Assembly: GCF_900167935.1 (NCBI RefSeq)
Contig: NZ_FUYL01000001.1
Location: 248,001-312,000 of the forward strand
Direction: 5' to 3'
Length of the DNA: 64,000 nt
Source: Maribacter arcticus
Lineage (GTDB): Bacteria > Bacteroidota > Bacteroidia > Flavobacteriales > Flavobacteriaceae
Shown: positions 1 through 8,951 of the stretch, piece after piece
Layout of the letters: every line of letters starts with the position of its first letter
How positions within the stretch are numbered: the first letter of the stretch is position 1
The notes under the pieces: model-generated
The model's database searches: none
The model's input: the letters and a program-made list of their open reading frames with translations, nothing else
What the model was told of the DNA's origin: nothing
Translations under genes and position numbers: made by a program

Positions 1-589
1 GATAAAGTTCAAGATCATTGTTTACGTAAAAATGAGCTATTCGTTTACAGCCCTGGTCAATTAAATGTTTAGTGGCATCAAAACCACCTTGAAAATCATC
101 AATCGTTACAGAACTTATATCAGGGAAATTTAGTTTTCTATCAAAGAAAATAAATGGGGTAGTTTTTTTTAGAACAGGTTCTAATTTGTCTTTCTCATCA
201 TTTGAATATGACGTCGATATCAAAATACCATCCACTTGAGCATTTAAAAGATTTTGAATTATTTTAAGCTCTCGTTCTTTATCCTCGTGTGTTTGGGAAA
301 TAATTACATGATACCCTTTTGGATATAGTTCATCTTCTATACCTCTAATAACCGAGGAGAAAAAACTTCTATTTATATAGGGTACAACAACACCAACATT
401 ATTACTTTTCCCACTCTTAAGTGCCAAAGCCAGTCTATTCTGTTTATAATTCATTCTTGAAGCTGTTTCAAGTACAAGTTCACGTGTGTTCTTACTGATT
501 CTAGGATTATTATTTAAGGCTCTTGAAACAGTAGCTGCTGTAATTTGTAGCTCTTTAGCAATATCGTAAATGGTTGTTTTCTTGCTCAT
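1..589 (-). CDS. LacI-family transcriptional regulator (N-terminal part, C-terminus outside window)
   Basis: Reading leftwards from an ATG at 587-589, the frame stays open to the window edge (about 196 codons). The product begins with a LacI-type helix-turn-helix (TIYDIAKELQITAATVSRA, residues about 5-23, with the family signature of a hinge helix after it: KNTRELVLETASRMNY). A periplasmic-binding-protein-like effector domain follows (NVGVVVPYINRSFFSSVIRG and a DGILISTS strand), as is usual for sugar-responsive repressors of about 340 residues. The effector and targets cannot be told because the rest of the gene and its likely operon lie to the left. The family is confident, the specificity unknown. 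Confidence 0.93.
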   Translation of the reverse strand, partial: MSKKTTIYDIAKELQITAATVSRALNNNPRISKNTRELVLETASRMNYKQNRLALALKSGKSNNVGVVVPYINRSFFSSVIRGIEDELYPKGYHVIISQTHEDKERELKIIQNLLNAQVDGILISTSYSNDEKDKLEPVLKKTTPFIFFDRKLNFPDISSVTIDDFQGGFDATKHLIDQGCKRIAHFYVNNDLELY

Positions 590-946
590 TATAAATAGAA
601 TTATAAATATACGATAAACGTAAAGAAATGGGGTTAGGATATAGATTAGGTAAAGAAACTAAAATTGATTTAAAGATAAATCTTGAGAGAGTTAGTTATT
701 TTAAAAATGTCTATTCGTTATCAATTTGAATTGGTATTTTAAGATAATTTTTAATCGTTTTCGTAATCGAATAAAGAAGATTTCTATGAAGATATCAGAT
801 ACTTTAAGGTAAAATATTATTTATAATTGTAAGTTATACTCTAATTAATAGTTGAAATTTTCGTACTAAGAAAGTTTGAATTGGGACTATAATTAAAAAT
901 ACAAAAGACTAATTTTGGGAGAATAATTTTGGCGATGGAGTGTATT
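590..946. other. Intergenic region between divergent LacI regulator and esterase
   Basis: About 360 AT-rich bases between the divergent regulator and esterase genes. I see no open frame of substance. Several short CG-centred words (for example ATACGATAAACGTA near 608-622 and two AATCG words near 751-770) could be LacI-type operator halves, but no clean palindrome stands out. Promoters for both genes must lie here. Confidence 0.4.
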
Positions 947-1963
947 ATGCCAAATTCAGTCAAACAAAGAAAATTTATGGACTTTAAGATATTCTCATAT
1001 GCTATTTCTGCCATAATGGTAATGATATTCAATACTGTTGTATCCCAAAATCTTGAAGGAATTACAGGAGTACGGGACACCTCCTATACTACTGTTTCAG
1101 CATTTGCCAATGATATTAAGACACATCCGTACATTAAGATTGTCAAAGAATTTGATTTCGATTCGGTTAAACAGGAAAATGACATTACCTATTGCTCATT
1201 TGGAGAAAGAAATTTGAAACTAGATGTTTTTCAGCCTAAAATTCAATCCAATACATTAAGAACGGCAATTATTATCATTCATGGTGGAGGTTGGCGCACA
1301 GGTAATAGAACTCAACATTATCCCTTAGCACAACAATTAGCTAATAAGGGTTACGTAGCCTTTACGCCAGAATATCGATTGTCTACCGAAGCTTTGTTCC
1401 CTTCAGCAGTTTACGATCTAAAAGCTGTAATACGTTGGGTGCGTAAAAATGCAATTAAGTACAATATTGATCCTGAGAAAATTGTGGTTTCTGGTTTTTC
1501 GGCAGGGGGTGAATTGGCTGCCTTTTTAGGAACCACGGCAAATAAACTGCTTTTCGAGAATGATATTTGTAATTCAGAAATATCAACGCATGTTAATGCA
1601 ATTATTGATTTAGACGGTATATTGTCTTTTGTGCATCCTGAAAGTGGAGAAGGAGATGATAGTAAAGGTACTTCTGCGGCAACATATTGGTTTGGTTATA
1701 GTAAAGCTGAAAATCCTGGTTTATGGAAAATGGCCTCCCCGCTAACTTATGTCAATGAAAAAACACCTCCTACTTTATTTATAAATAGTTCGGTAGCACG
1801 AATGCATGCTGGTAGAGAAGATTATATCAAAATTTTACGAAATAACAGTACCTATTCAGAAGTTATCTCTTTTGAAACTGCACCACATTCCTTTGTGCTT
1901 TACAACCCTTGGTTTGAACCAACGGTAAAGGGAATCGATAATTTTCTTAAAACCGTATTTTAA
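947..1963 (+). CDS. Secreted alpha/beta-hydrolase esterase (acetyl/feruloyl-esterase-like)
   Basis: An alpha/beta hydrolase of about 338 residues, probably exported. The frame is open from a TTG at 929, but the ATG at 947 has a GGAG 6 bases upstream and gives a signal peptide with a basic n-region (KQRK), a hydrophobic stretch and a cleavage site near VVSQ. The oxyanion-hole motif HGGGW lies at residues 112-116, the nucleophile elbow GFSAGG has Ser185, and the likely catalytic His is His314 in APHSF. This pattern matches BD-FAE/HSL-like carbohydrate esterases. It ends 4 bases from the convergent araR, beside arabinofuranosidase genes, so removing acyl groups from arabinoxylan-like chains is a reasonable inference. 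The substrate is unproven. Confidence 0.8.
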   Translation: MPNSVKQRKFMDFKIFSYAISAIMVMIFNTVVSQNLEGITGVRDTSYTTVSAFANDIKTHPYIKIVKEFDFDSVKQENDITYCSFGERNLKLDVFQPKIQSNTLRTAIIIIHGGGWRTGNRTQHYPLAQQLANKGYVAFTPEYRLSTEALFPSAVYDLKAVIRWVRKNAIKYNIDPEKIVVSGFSAGGELAAFLGTTANKLLFENDICNSEISTHVNAIIDLDGILSFVHPESGEGDDSKGTSAATYWFGYSKAENPGLWKMASPLTYVNEKTPPTLFINSSVARMHAGREDYIKILRNNSTYSEVISFETAPHSFVLYNPWFEPTVKGIDNFLKTVF

Positions 1964-1967
1964 AGTT

Positions 1968-2660
1968 TTAGATTTTAAAGTTGAAACCGTCTTCTACCTT
2001 TCGGTTATATTTTTCTTGATCAAACTTAAATAGATATGCGCCCTTTTTAGAAGAGCTCATATCCTTTTCTTCTAATTTTATCAGGATATCAAATGAATTG
2101 AACTTGTTGATGAAATTTCGTTTGTCCAATTTGGTGTCAAGAATTGCTTCATACAATTTTTGCAGTTGACGCATGGTGAATTTTTCAGGCAACAGTTCAA
2201 AGCCAATAGGTTTGCTCAGTGCCCTTCTGCGTAATCTAGCCATTGCCTTTTCTACCATACGGTTGTGGTCAAATATCAATTTTGGTGCGTCTTTTAAATT
2301 AAACCAATGAATAGGGTTTTGCTTTAAAAGTTCCTTATCATGGGTAGCAATATCAATTAGTGCATAATAAGCAACAGATATGGTTCTTTCTGCAGGATCT
2401 CTGTCGACTTTAGAAAAGGTATAAACCTGTTCCATGTAAATATTGTTAAGACCTGTTAAATGATGTAAAATTCTTATTGCAGCCTTATCTAAATTTTCTA
2501 TTTTTTTAAGAAAACCACCAATAAGTGACCATTTTCCTTTTTCAGGCTCAAAGTCTCTTTTTACTAGTAAAATTTTTAATTCATCTTTTAAAAAACCGAA
2601 AATAATGCAGTCTACTGCAAGTAATACTTTGTCTTCTTTATTGTATGTGCTAAGTATCAT
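1968..2660 (-). CDS. araR: AraR, Nudix-related (NrtR-family) arabinose-responsive repressor
   Basis: A 230-residue protein with an N-terminal Nudix-like fold (about residues 8-150) and a C-terminal winged-helix DNA-binding domain (about 155-230, including PIGFELLPEKFTMRQLQKLY). The Nudix box is recognisable (GGFL...KAAIRILHHLTGL) but lacks the catalytic REXXEE glutamates, as in NrtR-type regulators that bind a ligand instead of hydrolysing it. Known family members in Bacteroides (AraR) sense L-arabinose and repress arabinose genes. Here it is divergent from the complete arabinose locus, and a 6-7-6 inverted repeat lies in the shared intergenic region, suggesting repression of its own promoter as well as GH51. 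Function is inferred from family and context. Confidence 0.88.
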   Translation of the reverse strand: MILSTYNKEDKVLLAVDCIIFGFLKDELKILLVKRDFEPEKGKWSLIGGFLKKIENLDKAAIRILHHLTGLNNIYMEQVYTFSKVDRDPAERTISVAYYALIDIATHDKELLKQNPIHWFNLKDAPKLIFDHNRMVEKAMARLRRRALSKPIGFELLPEKFTMRQLQKLYEAILDTKLDKRNFINKFNSFDILIKLEEKDMSSSKKGAYLFKFDQEKYNRKVEDGFNFKI

Positions 2661-2731
2661 TATGTATCTAATAGAATTGCAAGCTAATTATTTTAAAGGA
2701 TTTATTTATGATGTAATAATTTTTTATAGTT

Positions 2732-2750
2732 AAGTGTTTAAAACACACTT
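2732..2750. promoter_or_regulatory. Putative AraR operator, site 1 (araR / GH51 intergenic)
   Basis: A perfect inverted repeat AAGTGT-N7-ACACTT lies between the divergent araR and GH51 genes, 72 bases from the araR start and 107 bases before the GH51 start. The same half-sites with the same 7-base spacer recur before araB (6481-6499). Two identical-spacing palindromes at the two promoters expected to be arabinose-controlled support an AraR operator; binding itself is inferred. Confidence 0.72.
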
Positions 2751-2856
2751 TTTTTAATTATTATTGTTGAATAAATTGTAGTGAACTAAAACACTAATTC
2801 GATTTTAAATAAGGCTAGAATTTATAGAATCATATTTAAGATTAATACACATTTTT

Positions 2857-4407
2857 ATGGATAAACATTTTTTAAAGTCTGGGGCAATTTTGATTTTAGT
2901 TGGCTTCTCCCAATTAATTTCTGCTCAAACAAAAATTGAAATTGTTAGTATTGAAAATGCTCCAATTATAAGCAAACATATATACGGCCATTTTGCAGAA
3001 CATTTGGGCAGATGTATTTATGAGGGTTTTTATGTTGGTGAGAATAGTGTCATTCCGAATTCAGAGGGGGTGCGAATAGATATCATTGAAGCCTTAAAAG
3101 AATTGCAGATTCCGAATTTACGTTGGCCAGGAGGGTGTTTTGCGGATACCTACCATTGGATGGATGGAATAGGTGATTTGGAAAAAAGGCCAACCATCGT
3201 AAACACTTGGTGGGGTGGGGTTACAGAGGACAATAGTTTTGGGACCCATAATTTTCTGAACCTCTGTGAGGAACTCGGGGCCGAACCCTATTTGTCCGGT
3301 AATGTAGGTAGTGGAGGGGTGCAGGAATTGGCCGATTGGGTGCAGTACACCAATTTTAAGGGTAAAAGCCCTATGTCCGATTTACGACGCGAAAACGGCA
3401 AGGAAGAACCATGGGGGGTGAAATATTGGGGAATAGGTAACGAAGCTTGGGGTTGCGGAGGTAATATGCGCCCAGAATACTATGCGGATATCTATAAAAA
3501 ATACGTCACGTTCATGTCCGATGCCGATGTTGAGGGAGGTATTTATAAAATAGCTTCAGGGGCCAGTAATGACGATTATAACTGGACAGAGGTATTAATG
3601 AAAAATATACCTAAAAATATGTTGCAAGGGGTTGCCCTTCACCATTATTCAGTAATCGATTGGGGTGCTAAAGGTCCGGATGTAAATTTTGATGAAGAAA
3701 CCTATTTCAAGACCATGAAGGAATCGTGGTTAATGGAAGAGCTTATCGTTAAGCATACGGCCATTATGGACAAATACGATGAAGAAAAGAAGGTTGATCT
3801 GATCGTTGATGAATGGGGTGGATGGTATGAAGTCTCCGAGGGTACAAATCCCGGATTTCTTTACCAACAAAATACCATGCGTGATGCTATGATTGCGGGG
3901 ATGAACCTGAACATTTTCAACAACCATGCGGACAGGGTAAAAATGGCAAACCTTGCACAAACCGTAAATGTACTACAAGCGGTTATTCTTACTGAAGATG
4001 AGAAAATGATTCTTACACCAACCTACCATGTAATGAATATGTATAAAGTGCATCAAGATGCTACATTGATACCGCTCTCATTTGATTCGCCTTCGTATAA
4101 TTTTAAGGAAGAATCTTTGCCAGCATTAACGGTTTCTGCTTCAAAAGATAAAAATGAAGAGATACATATTTCTTTTACCAATATCGACACTAAAAATGGC
4201 AGTACCGTATCTATTGATTTAACCGATTTGAAATTAAAAAATATAATGGGTGCTATATTGAGTTCTGAAAGTTTACAGGATCATAATACATTTGATAACC
4301 CTAACAAAATCGAACCTAAAAATTTCAAGGATTTCAAATTTAATAAAGGAATGTTGGAGGTTACCATTCCACCTTTTTCAGTACTGGTTTTGGAAGGAAA
4401 GAAATAA
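2857..4407 (+). CDS. GH51 alpha-L-arabinofuranosidase, exported
   Basis: A 516-residue glycoside hydrolase family 51 enzyme releasing terminal alpha-L-arabinofuranose from arabinan, arabinoxylan or similar. An N-terminal signal peptide (cleavage near residue 24, LISAQ) sends it to the periplasm or beyond. The TIM barrel holds the acid/base Glu196 in WGIGNEAWG and the nucleophile Glu319 in VDEWGGWY, both standard GH51 motifs; NLRWPGGCFADTYHW is also typical. The C-terminal beta-sandwich (about 400-516) is present, so length is normal. It is the first gene of the arabinose operon, preceded by the putative AraR operator, and the GH127 gene follows after 15 bases. The middle of the gene looks richer in GC than its ends. 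Confidence 0.95.
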   Translation: MDKHFLKSGAILILVGFSQLISAQTKIEIVSIENAPIISKHIYGHFAEHLGRCIYEGFYVGENSVIPNSEGVRIDIIEALKELQIPNLRWPGGCFADTYHWMDGIGDLEKRPTIVNTWWGGVTEDNSFGTHNFLNLCEELGAEPYLSGNVGSGGVQELADWVQYTNFKGKSPMSDLRRENGKEEPWGVKYWGIGNEAWGCGGNMRPEYYADIYKKYVTFMSDADVEGGIYKIASGASNDDYNWTEVLMKNIPKNMLQGVALHHYSVIDWGAKGPDVNFDEETYFKTMKESWLMEELIVKHTAIMDKYDEEKKVDLIVDEWGGWYEVSEGTNPGFLYQQNTMRDAMIAGMNLNIFNNHADRVKMANLAQTVNVLQAVILTEDEKMILTPTYHVMNMYKVHQDATLIPLSFDSPSYNFKEESLPALTVSASKDKNEEIHISFTNIDTKNGSTVSIDLTDLKLKNIMGAILSSESLQDHNTFDNPNKIEPKNFKDFKFNKGMLEVTIPPFSVLVLEGKK

Positions 4408-4422
4408 AAATAATTGTATCAA

Positions 4423-6402
4423 ATGAAAAGGACTAAACTATTATTAGCTGTAGCAACATCACTGATCCTTTTTACGGGATGTCAAGAGGAAGGTAAAAAG
4501 GACAATTCCTCAAGTGTTCCAGAAAAAAAATCAGGGTATCAGCTAACTCCTGTAAATATTCAACATGTAAAGCTAACGGATGAGTTTTGGTTGCCGATCA
4601 TTAAACGGGTACAAGAAAAAACAATAGCGTATGCTATAGAAAAATGTGAGGAAGAAGGTCGTTTTGATAATTTCTTGATTGCTGGCGGAAAAATGGAGGG
4701 ACCGGTAAAAGGAGTTATGCCTTTTGACGATTCAGATGTTTATAAAGTAATAGAGGGTGCTTCCAATTCACTGATAAGTGCCCCAAACAAGCCTTTGGAA
4801 AAATTACTTGATTCTTTGATCGGAATCGTGAAAACAGGTCAAGAATCAGATGGGTATTTGACCACATGGAGAACAATAAACCCTGCTAAGCCACCTGCGG
4901 AATGGGTTGAGGTTAAGGAAGGAAAGCGTTGGGAATCCCTGTTCATGAGTCATGAATTATATAATGCGGGGCATATGTATGAAGCCGCCGTTGTTCATTT
5001 TAAGGCAACCAGTAAAAGGAATTTTTTGGATATCGCTTTAAAGAACGCAGATTTAATGGTAGCAACTTTTGGGGATGCAGAAGGAAAAATACCTGCAGTT
5101 CCTGGGCATCAGATTATTGAAACAGGCTTGATAAAGCTTTATGAAGTTACGGGGAAAGAAGCCTATTTAGATTTGGCAAAATACTTTTTGGACAATAGGG
5201 GTAATCCTGAAAACCATGAATTGTTCGGGGCCTATTCCCAGGATCACATTCCAGTAGTGGACCAAGATGAAGTAGTTGGCCATGCGGTAAGGGCAGTTTA
5301 CATGTATGCTGCCATGACGGATATTGCTGCATTGAAAAATGATACGGCCTATCATAAAGCAATAGACAAGTTATGGAACAATATGGTGGAGAAGAAAATG
5401 TACCTAACGGGGGGTATTGGTGCTAAACATGAAGGAGAAGCATTTGGAGAAAACTACGAACTCCCAAATTTAACCGCTTACAATGAAACATGTGCTTCAA
5501 TTGGTGATGTGTATTGGAACCATAGAATGTTTAACTTAACTGGAGATGTAAAATATTTTGATGTTATTGAACGTACCTTGTATAATGGATTGATTTCTGG
5601 ACTGTCATTAAGTGGTACTGAATTTTTCTATCCAAATGCATTGGAATCGGATGGTAAATATGAATTCAACCAAGGGGCGACTACCAGAAAATCTTGGTTT
5701 GATTGCTCTTGCTGTCCTACTAATGTAGTACGTTTTTTACCTGCTATGCCAGGTTTGATTTATTCAAAAACGGAAGATGAGGTTTATGTAAATCTTTATG
5801 CTTCAAGTGAGGCAAAAGTAAATCTGGCGAAAAACAACCTAATCATAACTCAAAAAACCAATTACCCATGGAACGGTGATGTACAGATTAATGTATTTGC
5901 CGAAGCAAAGGAAAAATTCAACATAAAAATGCGTATACCTGGCTGGGCAAAAAATGAAGTACTACCTGGTGGTTTATATGATTATGTCAATGATATGACA
6001 GGTAATGTAGAGGTCTATTTAGATGGTAAAAAAGAAGTTGTTAATTCTTTGGATGGATATATTACTCTTTCCGGTGAAAAAATAGAAGGCAAAACGATAG
6101 CGTTAAAATTTCCGATGAATGTTCGTGTGGTAGAAACTTCACTTCAAGTAGCAGAAAATAGAGGAAAGGTAGCATTAGAATATGGCCCTATTGTTTATGC
6201 CATCGAAGAAATCGATAATAAAAGCAATTTTGATGCAATCACTATACCATCAAATGATGATTTTAAAGTGCAAATGGAGCAAAACCTTTTGGGCGGTGTA
6301 AATACTATTTTTAATGGAAACCTTAAAGCGATTCCTTACTATGCATGGTCAAATAGGGGAACGGGTAAAATGAAGGTTTGGATAGCAAAAGAAAATCAGT
6401 AA
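4423..6402 (+). CDS. GH127 beta-L-arabinofuranosidase lipoprotein
   Basis: About 659 residues. I chose the ATG at 4423 over a TTG at 4414 because it begins a clean lipoprotein signal (MKRTKLLLAV, lipobox LFTGC, Cys near residue 20). The (alpha/alpha)6-barrel family GH127 (formerly DUF1680) uses a zinc-bound cysteine nucleophile. The matching residues are all present: Glu355 and Cys357 in NETC, and Cys430/Cys431 in DCSCCP, equivalent to Glu338, Cys340, Cys417 and Cys418 of HypBA1. It would remove beta-L-arabinofuranosyl units outside the cytoplasm and complement the alpha-specific GH51 before it. Some GH127 members act on other linkages, so exact specificity is open. Confidence 0.9.
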   Translation: MKRTKLLLAVATSLILFTGCQEEGKKDNSSSVPEKKSGYQLTPVNIQHVKLTDEFWLPIIKRVQEKTIAYAIEKCEEEGRFDNFLIAGGKMEGPVKGVMPFDDSDVYKVIEGASNSLISAPNKPLEKLLDSLIGIVKTGQESDGYLTTWRTINPAKPPAEWVEVKEGKRWESLFMSHELYNAGHMYEAAVVHFKATSKRNFLDIALKNADLMVATFGDAEGKIPAVPGHQIIETGLIKLYEVTGKEAYLDLAKYFLDNRGNPENHELFGAYSQDHIPVVDQDEVVGHAVRAVYMYAAMTDIAALKNDTAYHKAIDKLWNNMVEKKMYLTGGIGAKHEGEAFGENYELPNLTAYNETCASIGDVYWNHRMFNLTGDVKYFDVIERTLYNGLISGLSLSGTEFFYPNALESDGKYEFNQGATTRKSWFDCSCCPTNVVRFLPAMPGLIYSKTEDEVYVNLYASSEAKVNLAKNNLIITQKTNYPWNGDVQINVFAEAKEKFNIKMRIPGWAKNEVLPGGLYDYVNDMTGNVEVYLDGKKEVVNSLDGYITLSGEKIEGKTIALKFPMNVRVVETSLQVAENRGKVALEYGPIVYAIEEIDNKSNFDAITIPSNDDFKVQMEQNLLGGVNTIFNGNLKAIPYYAWSNRGTGKMKVWIAKENQ

Positions 6403-6480
6403 AGAGAAGGTGCGTTCAAAATAGATTGATGATTAAATGGCTCAATTTGTATGTATTCATGAAAAATAAAATTTAATTAA

Positions 6481-6499
6481 AAGTGTGTTATTGACACTT
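6481..6499. promoter_or_regulatory. Putative AraR operator, site 2 (upstream of araB)
   Basis: Perfect repeat AAGTGT-N7-ACACTT, with additional outer matches (TTA on the left, TAA on the right) making a 23-27 base palindrome. It is 48 bases before the araB start and overlaps the likely -33 element, the position expected for a repressor. Same architecture as the site at 2732-2750. Confidence 0.75.
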
Positions 6500-6522
6500 A
6501 TAAAATCAAATACTTATATTTA
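6491..6522 (+). promoter_or_regulatory. Candidate Bacteroidota-type promoter for araBDA-galM-SSS
   Basis: TTG (6491-6493) and, 21 bases on, TATATTTA (6515-6522) resemble the Bacteroidota -33 TTG / -7 TAnnTTTG promoter. The -7 box ends with A instead of G. The -33 box lies inside the AraR-like palindrome, and the araB start is 24 bases after the -7 box. This would give the catabolic genes a promoter separate from GH51-GH127. Confidence 0.5.
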
Positions 6523-6546
6523 CTTCGCAAAAATTGAATTAAAAAA

Positions 6547-8220
6547 ATGAAAGGGTATGTAATTGGCTTAGATTATGGTTCAGATTCCGTTAGGGCCGTA
6601 CTTATTAATTCAGAAAACGGAGAAGAGATTGCTTCTGAAGTTCACTGGTATAAAAGATGGTCAGAACAGAAATATTGCAACCCTTCCATAAATCAATTTA
6701 GACAACATCCACATGATCATATAGAAGGTTTAGAAATCACCATAAAATCTGTTATTACGCAGAGTAAAGTGAATCCTAAAGACGTAAAAGGTATTTGCAT
6801 AGATACAACTGGGTCTTCACCAGTTCCGGTGACCAAAGAGGGAACTCCGTTGGCAATGGTGGAGGGTTTTACTGAAAACCCCAATGCGATGATGGTGCTA
6901 TGGAAAGACCATACTGCAATTGCTGAAGCTGAACGCATTAATGAATTGGGAGCACAATGGGGTGGGGAAAATTTCACGAAATATGTGGGAGGTATTTATT
7001 CTTCAGAATGGTTTTGGGCAAAAATCGCACATGTAGTAAAACAAGATGAAGCAGTTAAAAACAATGCATTCACGTGGATGGAGCATTGCGATTTAATGAC
7101 CTACCTGCTTATCGATAATAAAGATTTAAAGTCATTTAAAAGAAGCAGATGCGCGGCAGGCCATAAAGCCATGTGGCATGAAAGCTGGGGCGGACTCCCA
7201 CCTAAAGAATTTTTAGAAAAGTTAGACCCGTATTTGGGAGATTTGAGAAATAACCTATATGATGAAACCTATACCTCGGATGAGGTTGCTGGTCATTTAA
7301 GTCAAGAATGGGCAGACAAACTAGGGTTGACTACAGCTACCGTAATTGCCGTGGGTACGTTCGATGCACATTCAGGAGCCGTGGGTGCCAAAATAGATGA
7401 AAATGCTCTTGTGAGAGTAATGGGCACATCTACCTGTGATATCATGGTGGCAACAAAAGATGATATTAATGGTAAAACTATAAAAGGTATTTGTGGTCAG
7501 GTTGATGGTTCTGTAATACCAGGCTTGATAGGGTTGGAGGCAGGTCAATCTGCCTTCGGAGATTTGCTTGCTTGGTTTAAAGATGTGTTAGATTGGCCCA
7601 TTGATAATTTGGTAATGACATCCAATATTTTGTCTGAACAGCAAAAAGCGGACTTAAAAACTGAAATCGAGAACGACTTCATTAGAAAATTATCTGATGC
7701 AGCAGCCGCTATTCCGTTATCAGAAAGTATACCAACCGCCTTAGATTGGATAAATGGTAGAAGAACACCAGATGCCGACCAAAATCTAAAAAGTGCAATT
7801 TCAAACCTATCCTTAGGTAGTAAAGCACCTCATATATTTAAGGCTTTAGTGAATGCCATTTGTTTTGGTTCGAAAAAAATAGCCGACCGATTTAAGGATG
7901 AAGGTGTACGGATTGATTCGGTTATTGGTATTGGCGGTGTAGCTAGAAAGTCGCCGTATATTATGCAAACCTTGGCAAATGTGATGAATATGCCAATAAA
8001 AGTAGCTGCCTCAGATCAAACACCTGCCCTTGGAGCTGCCATTTATGCAGCAGTAGCATCGGGCATTTATCCAAATGTTGTGGAAGCAAGTACACATATG
8101 GGTAGTGAGTTTGAAGCGGAATACCATCCTCAAAAAGATACCATTGAAACCTATGAGGAATTAATGGATTCTTACACTGCGTTAGGAGACTTCATTGAAA
8201 GTTCAATTAAAAAAAAATAG
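6547..8220 (+). CDS. araB: L-ribulokinase AraB
   Basis: A 557-residue FGGY-family sugar kinase phosphorylating L-ribulose to L-ribulose 5-phosphate in the cytoplasm. It opens with the ATP-binding motif LDYGSDSVRAVL, has the DTTGSSPVPV segment and a C-terminal phosphate/adenosine region (GIGGVARKSPYIMQTLANV, then ALGAAIYAAV). Length matches ribulokinases (about 560) rather than xylulokinases (about 500). araD follows after 4 bases and araA comes next, so the assignment by context is strong. Confidence 0.95.
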   Translation: MKGYVIGLDYGSDSVRAVLINSENGEEIASEVHWYKRWSEQKYCNPSINQFRQHPHDHIEGLEITIKSVITQSKVNPKDVKGICIDTTGSSPVPVTKEGTPLAMVEGFTENPNAMMVLWKDHTAIAEAERINELGAQWGGENFTKYVGGIYSSEWFWAKIAHVVKQDEAVKNNAFTWMEHCDLMTYLLIDNKDLKSFKRSRCAAGHKAMWHESWGGLPPKEFLEKLDPYLGDLRNNLYDETYTSDEVAGHLSQEWADKLGLTTATVIAVGTFDAHSGAVGAKIDENALVRVMGTSTCDIMVATKDDINGKTIKGICGQVDGSVIPGLIGLEAGQSAFGDLLAWFKDVLDWPIDNLVMTSNILSEQQKADLKTEIENDFIRKLSDAAAAIPLSESIPTALDWINGRRTPDADQNLKSAISNLSLGSKAPHIFKALVNAICFGSKKIADRFKDEGVRIDSVIGIGGVARKSPYIMQTLANVMNMPIKVAASDQTPALGAAIYAAVASGIYPNVVEASTHMGSEFEAEYHPQKDTIETYEELMDSYTALGDFIESSIKKK

Positions 8221-8224
8221 AAGC

Positions 8225-8926
8225 ATGAGTTCAAAATACAAAGCACTTAAAGAAGAATGTTTTGAAGCGAATATTGAGCTTAATGACTTGGGCTTGGTCA
8301 TTTACACTTTTGGAAATGTAAGTGCAGTAGATAGGGACCACGGGGTTTTTGCAATTAAACCGAGCGGCGTACCGTACGAAAAATTAAAACCAGAAGATAT
8401 TGTAGTATTAGATTATGAAAACAATATAGTGGAAGGCACTATGAGGCCTTCATCAGATACAAAGACCCATGCTTTTCTATATAAAAATTGGAATCATATT
8501 GGTGGTATAGCACACACCCATGCCACTTATTCGGTTGCTTGGGCTCAGGCACAAAAAGATATTCCCATATTTGGTACAACCCATGCCGATCATTTAACAG
8601 TAGATATTCCTTGCGCTGAGCCTATGAATGATAGCCTTATAGAAGGCAATTACGAGCATAACACTGGCATACAAATTATCGATTGTTTTAAGGAAAGAGG
8701 TCTATATCCTGAAGAGGTGGAAATGATACTTATAGGTAATCACGGTCCGTTTGCATGGGGAAAGACTGCAGCAAAAGCAGTTTATAATAGTAAGGTATTA
8801 GAAACGGTTGCACAAATGGCATACCTCACGCTTCAAATAAATCCGAACGCAACTCGGTTAAAAGATGCATTAATTAAGAAACACTATGAACGTAAGCATG
8901 GCAAAAATGCCTACTACGGTCAATAA
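8225..8926 (+). CDS. araD: L-ribulose-5-phosphate 4-epimerase AraD
   Basis: A 233-residue class II aldolase/adducin-fold zinc enzyme converting L-ribulose 5-phosphate to D-xylulose 5-phosphate. Start at ATG 8225, 4 bases after the araB stop; a longer in-frame TTG start at 8195 would overlap araB and add residues absent from the family. Zinc ligands correspond to His97 and His99 in HTHATYS and His173 in IGNHGPF, matching His95, His97 and His171 of E. coli AraD. The family length (about 231) is met exactly. Confidence 0.95.
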   Translation: MSSKYKALKEECFEANIELNDLGLVIYTFGNVSAVDRDHGVFAIKPSGVPYEKLKPEDIVVLDYENNIVEGTMRPSSDTKTHAFLYKNWNHIGGIAHTHATYSVAWAQAQKDIPIFGTTHADHLTVDIPCAEPMNDSLIEGNYEHNTGIQIIDCFKERGLYPEEVEMILIGNHGPFAWGKTAAKAVYNSKVLETVAQMAYLTLQINPNATRLKDALIKKHYERKHGKNAYYGQ

Positions 8927-8951
8927 TTATAACAAATTTATAAAATTGAAT

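Noticed and set aside
841-1080. 79-codon minus-strand frame overlapping the esterase start
   Set aside because: Overlaps the signal-peptide region of the esterase and has no family resemblance.
2779-2796. Second possible AraR-like repeat (TAGTG ... CACTA) before GH51
   Set aside because: The half-sites are weaker and their spacing is one base shorter than in the two perfect sites.
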